From a virus: a DNA stretch of 64,000 nucleotides. A program made the position numbers and the translations under genes. The DNA is taken from IMG/VR virus record IMGVR_UViG_3300042691_053605, positions 62,001 to 126,000 of that record. One strand, written 5' to 3'. The notes below the pieces were generated by a model, which had not been told where the DNA came from, did not search any database, and worked only from the letters and a program-made list of their open reading frames with translations. Shown here piece after piece: positions 60,379 to 64,000 of the stretch. Each line of letters starts with the position of its first letter. The first letter of the stretch is position 1.

Positions 60379-60986
60379 TAGAATAGTTTATTTTGATTAG
60401 ATAGTTTCTTTAAGAGTTCTTTGCCTTTTTTCAATTTATACCATACAATATTTATATCACAACCAATTTCCTGAGCAATCTCTTCATGAGAATACCCTTT
60501 GAAATACTTTAGTGAAATCGCTTTTGAAATGTCTTCTGGTAGTTTTGCCACAAGCAGTCTTACAAGTTTTACCACCTGTTCACGATCAATGTTTTGCAAA
60601 ATATCCGTATTGTCCGCTTCAAAAAATTGTGAGGAATCTGCGCCAACTCCGTACGGCTGTGTTTGCACAGTCTTTTTCTTCTTGGGAATGCAGTTAACAT
60701 AGTTATGAAGACACGCAATCATCCAAGTAAAAAACTTGGATTTTTCTGGATCATATTGACGAATCTTTACAAAGGAGTTTCCCATAACCGCCATTACAAT
60801 ATCCTCCAAGTCTTCTTCATCGGCTTGTGGAAGCCTGCGTTTTGCGGCAGTGTACAAGATAGGTTTGTACTTTTGGGCTAATTTGTTATAGGCTTTTTCA
60901 TCGCCATCAATTGCTTCTAAAACCAAGGCCTTATCCTCTTCGTGGGTTAAGTATTTAACGGGCTTATAGCCTTTTCGGATCCTCAT
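60378..60986 (-). CDS. ECF-type sigma factor
   Basis: A 202-aa sigma-70-like protein with only regions 2 and 4. Region 2 (~25-100): AIDGDEKAYNKLAQKYKPIL and RQYDPEKSKFFTWMIACLHN. Region 4 (~140-195): LPEDISKAISLKYFKGYSHE and AQEIGCDINIVWYKL, a helix-turn-helix. It should direct host RNA polymerase to a phage promoter class. Its own promoter is class 1, and the -35-like RAAAC is reminiscent of ECF AAC elements, so it may be autoregulated. Which class it reads is not proven. Confidence 0.85.
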   Translation of the reverse strand: MRIRKGYKPVKYLTHEEDKALVLEAIDGDEKAYNKLAQKYKPILYTAAKRRLPQADEEDLEDIVMAVMGNSFVKIRQYDPEKSKFFTWMIACLHNYVNCIPKKKKTVQTQPYGVGADSSQFFEADNTDILQNIDREQVVKLVRLLVAKLPEDISKAISLKYFKGYSHEEIAQEIGCDINIVWYKLKKGKELLKKLSNQNKLF

Positions 60987-60991
60987 ACAGT

Positions 60992-61018
60992 TTATATTCC
61001 GGAAGTTGAAAAAGTTTT
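60992..61018 (-). promoter_or_regulatory. Class 1 promoter of the sigma operon
   Basis: AAAACTTTTTC then CGGAATATAA on the minus strand. The ATG at 60986 lies only ~5 nt after the TATAA box, so the mRNA should be leaderless or nearly so. It overlaps the 3' end of the TROVE gene. Confidence 0.75.
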
Positions 61019-62639
61019 ACTTACGGCTTTCGATAGAATCCCAAGTATCAATAATTGCTTTTGCAAATACCGGTTCACGGCCGGTCCAGCCTGCAAGAAT
61101 TGCTCCGCGGTAAAGATTTTCAGGAAGCACAGAATTGTTGTAACCAGCAACCTGTACAGTAAAGACATTAACTTTTGGATTAACCTTTTTACGATAGTCG
61201 CTCACCAACGCAAGTACATCAATATATGAACCGCGTTTCTTTGGGTGAATGTACTCATTGTATTCATAAGAATTTATACCGTAAAGGTTACCGTGACCGG
61301 CCTGCATATCTGAGTAGATAAAGACGGTATCATAGTGCTTTTTATTTTTAATAGCGTCCTCCCAAAATAGCCAAATGCCGTTCTCAGTTCCGGCTCCTTG
61401 GTTTTGTCCGCGATTAGAAGTTTCCGCTAATTGCGTAAGTAAACCGTTTCTTTTTGAAACTGGCTCAAGAGAAAGACGATCTCCAAATACTCCTACATAT
61501 CCTTCATCTGCCTGTTTGGCCGTAATGAGAGAGGAAAGATTTGCAATTTCTGCAACAGTAACAGTACCGTACTCGGAATTACAGGCGCCCCAAGCAGATC
61601 CACTGTTATCACTTAAGCATGCAACTTTTCCAGCCAACTTTGGCATATTTTCTACTGCGACATCCATACATACCTCGATAGCGTCAAGCACCATTTGTTT
61701 ATTGTGGATATTCGCAGACTTTACTGCTTTATATGCGCTCCAATAACGAAACGGAAACTGTTTGCCTGAAAGAACTGTGTGCTGCAATTGATCCAGAATC
61801 TTTTTAGCGGTTTCACGGTTTTCTACTTCAGTAAAAATACCTCGTAGGTTTCGCAAAAGAGCCATGTGAGGGATTCGGATTTGCTTAATAATTTCCTCCC
61901 AAGTTTTACCAGAAGAACGAAGAGATTCCCAAGTCATTTCAGTACTTTCCACTTTTATTGTACCGGTTTTCATCAATTCGTTAATGTCCGTGCTGTTGGC
62001 ATGTGACAGGCGAACCAGGTCAATTAAAGACTTTCCTTTGTACTTATTCAATTGGTAACGGCTATACTCCGCCAAACGCTCAGCCCATGTACGCTTTAAT
62101 AAAGAAGGCAAGCCGTTTTTAGAACCGTTAACAAACATATAGTAATTCAATTGATTTGTCAAGTCATCTGGACGGCCTGCAATCGCTTTACCAATAGTTT
62201 TCATATAACCAGGATTTGCCTCGTTAAAAGCAACGCGGTTTTCATGCAAGGTTGCTCTTACATAAATAACGGCTGGATTCAAACGCATGTTATAGACTTC
62301 ACGAAGTTCTTTTGCAAAATCCAAGGTTGCCTTAAAATCTGTGCTTAGCGCTGCATCAATTGACGCGGTAAAGATATCAACCGCGGTATCAGAGCCAAAT
62401 GCCTCATTAAAAATATCGTACTCACGAGCAGATAAGTGCTTACTGATAGTTTTTTCCGTGCCTAGTCCATCACGGTAATACTGCGGCTCACCAAAAATGG
62501 AGGAGGCTGCTACAATTCGAAGAGTATCAAGTGGGTTAAGCGTGTAAGAAGTGCCACCCATGAAATTTTGCACCGAGGTTTCTGCTAACTTATTCAGTGT
62601 TGCAGTTTCTTTGTTACCGTACTGTGTTAATCTGCTCAT
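61017..62639 (-). CDS. TROVE-domain (Ro60/Rsr-like) RNA-binding protein with vWA domain
   Basis: A 540-aa Ro60-type protein. Residues ~1-330 are the TROVE HEAT-like ring: NPLDTLRIVAASSIFGEPQY, LIDLVRLSHANSTDI and PHMALLRNLRGIF are the hallmarks. Residues ~335-540 are a vWA domain with MIDAS D344-N-S-G-S348. In animals and bacteria such rings hold Y RNAs and the 3' ends of misfolded RNAs and act with exonucleases. A structured RNA gene lies directly upstream on the same strand (62663-63089), suggesting a phage-encoded RNP. No nuclease is fused to it. Confidence 0.85.
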   Translation of the reverse strand: MSRLTQYGNKETATLNKLAETSVQNFMGGTSYTLNPLDTLRIVAASSIFGEPQYYRDGLGTEKTISKHLSAREYDIFNEAFGSDTAVDIFTASIDAALSTDFKATLDFAKELREVYNMRLNPAVIYVRATLHENRVAFNEANPGYMKTIGKAIAGRPDDLTNQLNYYMFVNGSKNGLPSLLKRTWAERLAEYSRYQLNKYKGKSLIDLVRLSHANSTDINELMKTGTIKVESTEMTWESLRSSGKTWEEIIKQIRIPHMALLRNLRGIFTEVENRETAKKILDQLQHTVLSGKQFPFRYWSAYKAVKSANIHNKQMVLDAIEVCMDVAVENMPKLAGKVACLSDNSGSAWGACNSEYGTVTVAEIANLSSLITAKQADEGYVGVFGDRLSLEPVSKRNGLLTQLAETSNRGQNQGAGTENGIWLFWEDAIKNKKHYDTVFIYSDMQAGHGNLYGINSYEYNEYIHPKKRGSYIDVLALVSDYRKKVNPKVNVFTVQVAGYNNSVLPENLYRGAILAGWTGREPVFAKAIIDTWDSIESRK

Positions 62640-62662
62640 ATATGTATGTTTTAATTGTTTCT

Positions 62663-62700
62663 AAAAAAGAAAACCCCGCCAAGTTGTTTACTGGCGGGGT
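62663..62700 (-). terminator. Terminator of the ncRNA
   Basis: Minus strand: ACCCCGCC stem, 12-nt loop, GGCGGGGT, then TTTTCTTTTTT. It is a strong GC-rich hairpin in an AT-rich genome, 23 nt before the TROVE start. Confidence 0.85.
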
Positions 62701-63087
62701 TTCAGAATAGCAAGGTTTACCAAGTAAACCTTTAATGTCTTTCCGAGAATATTGAAGTTGCGTGTGTTTTGTTCGAAATAGTTGAATTAGAAGTAACGCA
62801 TCTTCCCGCTTCGGTCAGTATATAAAGTCCTTATTTCCTGAGAATAATCTGATGAGTGATTGACGGTTACGCCGCCGAATCGTCCCCGAATTTCTAGTCA
62901 AGAGGATAAAACCGGGCTACTTGTTGAACGCCTTCTATCGAAGGTGCCGGCTTTCTGTAGCAGTACTTGGCCTGTGTTAGATTCAGCCTCGGCTGAATCC
63001 GTTGAATTATAGTCTTGAAGTAACCCATTACAGCCGCTTCAGGATAAGGATTAGAAATTTAAGAACGTTTTGTAATTTTTTGAATTA
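62663..63087 (-). ncRNA. Structured ~420-nt non-coding RNA next to the TROVE gene (Y-RNA/YrlA-like candidate)
   Basis: The 550-base interval between 62639 and 63190 has no convincing ORF but has a class 1 promoter at one end, a strong terminator at the other, and higher GC than the flanks. Helices seen by eye on the transcript (window positions): 63083-63089/63071-63077; 63044-63050/62828-62834; 63020-63025/62865-62870; a 9-bp hairpin 62980-62999; 62947-62954/62908-62915 enclosing 62931-62944; a 9-bp hairpin 62712-62732. They nest without conflict. It is not a recognisable tRNA, tmRNA or RNase P RNA. The Y-RNA idea rests on the neighbouring Ro60-like gene only. Confidence 0.7.
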
Positions 63088-63093
63088 CAGATT

Positions 63094-63120
63094 CTATATT
63101 CACCAGGATTAATTAGTTTC
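63094..63120 (-). promoter_or_regulatory. Class 1 promoter of the ncRNA
   Basis: GAAACTAATTAA then GTGAATATAG on the minus strand. The spacing is identical to the other class 1 blocks, but the T-run is weaker. The predicted RNA start is near 63087. Confidence 0.65.
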
Positions 63121-63150
63121 GGTGGTTGTTAACTTTTTTTTATTTTGCAC

Positions 63151-63176
63151 AAAAAAAGACACCGTAGTGTCTTTTT
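63151..63176 (-). terminator. Terminator after the 138-aa structural gene
   Basis: Minus strand: AAAAAGACAC, CGGT-type loop, GTGTCTTTTTTT. It separates the structural gene from the ncRNA promoter. Confidence 0.75.
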
Positions 63177-63189
63177 CAAATAAGGTTTA

Positions 63190-63606
63190 TTAGTCGCGAG
63201 CTCCTACAAAATATGTAATTGTGGCAGAACGAATAGGATCGTTATTTCGTGCTTCAATTTTAATTCCTGCAGAATCTGCTGCGTACACCGGAAGGTATAA
63301 AACATCGCCAGGAATTAATCGTGCAAAATAAGCAGAGTCATTTGTAGTATTGTTAGTAATATACAAATCAATTGAATACCCTGCTGAATTAGCGCTTGCG
63401 GATTCGGCGTACAAATAAAGAATGCCAGAATTTCCTAACAAACTATTATTTGTAAAAAGCGTTTCAATTTCAGCAGCAGGTATTACGTTTGACTGAAATG
63501 CTCCGTATTCTCCACCAATTTGTTCTGTCGAAATTTTTGTTACATTGATCGGTGTAGGAAACAGTGTAGTGGACTCAAGTTTAACGGTAGTTTTTAGTGT
63601 TGACAT
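63190..63606 (-). CDS. Probable virion structural/decoration protein
   Basis: A 138-aa beta-rich protein: MSTLKTTVKLESTTLFPTPI onward, Ser/Thr/Asn/Ala-rich, with RLIPGDVLYLPVYAADSAGI. It has the look of a small tail or head decoration subunit; no family was recognised. It has its own terminator and follows the partial gene at the window edge. Confidence 0.55.
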   Translation of the reverse strand: MSTLKTTVKLESTTLFPTPINVTKISTEQIGGEYGAFQSNVIPAAEIETLFTNNSLLGNSGILYLYAESASANSAGYSIDLYITNNTTNDSAYFARLIPGDVLYLPVYAADSAGIKIEARNNDPIRSATITYFVGARD

Positions 63607-63627
63607 TTTTATTTACAATCTTTTTTC

Positions 63628-64000
63628 TTAGTTTTCAGCGGGAGCTTCTGTTGCAGATTCATCCTCTGATACTGGTTCTACCGTTTCAGATACGGGTTCT
63701 ACTACTGGCTCTTCCGCTTTAACCGGCTTTACAATTTCCTTGTACTCAATAACTGCAGAAAATGAAAGTCCATAATCAAGTACCGCGGAATCATCTGCTA
63801 GAATTCCGTTTTTTCCGCGTAGTTCTACCTCTTTGATTCCAGTGAAAAGGTTTAGCTTTTCTTTAATCTTTTCTTTAAGTTCGTTTGCAGTAAAAGTGGC
63901 GTCTTTTGAGCCTGCATTTACGTTAAACCCTTTTTTAGCTGAAAGCTCTTTTACATAAACAGGGGCATCCGTGCTATTTTTTGTGTTGCGGTTTGCAACT
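63628..64000 (-). CDS. C-terminal part of a protein with an acidic tail (runs off the window)
   Basis: The 3' ~124 codons only; the start is beyond base 64000. Visible: KLNLFTGIKEVELRGKNGIL and a tail of Glu/Pro/Val repeats (EPVVEPVSETVEPVSED) ending APAEN. It is probably structural given its neighbour, but no family can be assigned from the fragment. Confidence 0.6.
   Translation of the reverse strand, partial: VANRNTKNSTDAPVYVKELSAKKGFNVNAGSKDATFTANELKEKIKEKLNLFTGIKEVELRGKNGILADDSAVLDYGLSFSAVIEYKEIVKPVKAEEPVVEPVSETVEPVSEDESATEAPAEN

Noticed and set aside
62896-63028. 44-codon ORF (minus strand, MGYFKTIIQR start) inside the ncRNA
   Set aside because: It contains the strongest hairpin of the RNA, uses GC-rich codons unlike the neighbours, and matches nothing known. 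A structured RNA explains the interval better, though a small peptide is not excluded.
62663-63093. tRNA, tmRNA, RNase P or self-splicing intron
   Set aside because: No CCA end or cloverleaf, no tmRNA tag reading frame, no RNase P P4 consensus, and no group I/II core motifs were found on either strand.
1-64000. CRISPR arrays, insertion sequences, integrase or attachment sites
   Set aside because: No regularly spaced DNA repeats, transposase, integrase or target-site duplications were seen; nothing suggests lysogeny.

Overview
The window is a contiguous piece of a large tailed-phage genome, contractile-tailed and T4-like. It carries recognisable T4-type baseplate parts: a gp25-like wedge protein, a gp6/baseplate-J wedge protein, a gp5-like OB-fold spike and a gp27-like hub. 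The host is probably a Bacteroidota/Flavobacteria-type bacterium (inference). Shine-Dalgarno sequences are essentially absent and leaders are very short and A-rich. Small lipoproteins have SSC lipoboxes, and the composition is AT-rich. Almost all genes lie on the minus strand and are tightly packed, with many TAATG or ATGA stop-start overlaps. Only two short plus-strand islands exist (1227-2663 and 26650-27079).

Two promoter classes can be read directly. Class 1 is RAAAC[T/C]TTTT, then a fixed spacing, then GAATATAA (a 27-nt block). It precedes nucleotide-metabolism, DNA-modification, repair, sigma-factor and ncRNA units, so it is probably early or middle. Class 2 is GATATATAG, 14-20 nt before the ATG. 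It precedes structural, lysis and virion units, so it is probably late. An ECF-type sigma factor (60378-60986) lies behind its own class 1 promoter.

Layout, high to low coordinate (direction of transcription):
- 63.6-64.0 kb: partial acidic-tailed gene and a probable structural protein.
- 62.66-63.09 kb: structured non-coding RNA with its own promoter and terminator, directly upstream of a TROVE/Ro60-like RNA-binding protein (61.0-62.6 kb).
- 59.7-61.0 kb: sigma operon ending in a 36-aa lipoprotein.
- 50-59.5 kb: one DNA/sugar-modification operon (HAD phosphatase, nucleotidyltransferase-kinase fusion, T4 alpha-glucosyltransferase homologue, further glycosyltransferases, two C5-cytosine methyltransferase paralogues, EEP nuclease family protein).
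- 46.3-49.9 kb: dNMP kinase, a dCMP-hydroxymethylase-like thymidylate synthase homologue, metallophosphoesterase and acyl-CoA thioesterase.
- 44.2-46.3 kb: small zinc and basic-tailed proteins and a GT4 glycosyltransferase.
- 41-44.1 kb: lipoprotein, membrane-anchored lytic transglycosylase and unknowns.
- 30.5-40.2 kb: one roughly 10-kb late operon. It joins T4-style capsid-targeted (CTS-tagged) proteins, two paralogous histidine kinases, a response regulator, holin-like membrane proteins, a GH19 endolysin and a CTS-tagged PAP2 phosphatase.
- 27-30.4 kb: CTS-tagged nuclease-like protein, small unknowns and a Nudix hydrolase.
- 18.5-26.6 kb: tail/baseplate hub genes, including a protein with about 24 copies of a 15-residue repeat.
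- 2.6-18.5 kb: ribosomal-protein-S1-like protein, amidoligase-like protein, baseplate wedge genes, a 2797-aa structural protein, HAD phosphatase and PhoH.
- 0-2.6 kb: divergent early promoters; exonuclease and Fpg-type glycosylase leftwards, glycosyltransferase and SET protein rightwards.

Taken together, the genes suggest a phage with glucosylated hydroxymethyl-cytosine DNA. It would also remodel translation, transcription and RNA quality control, inject enzymes with its DNA, and carry a two-component sensory circuit beside its lysis genes.
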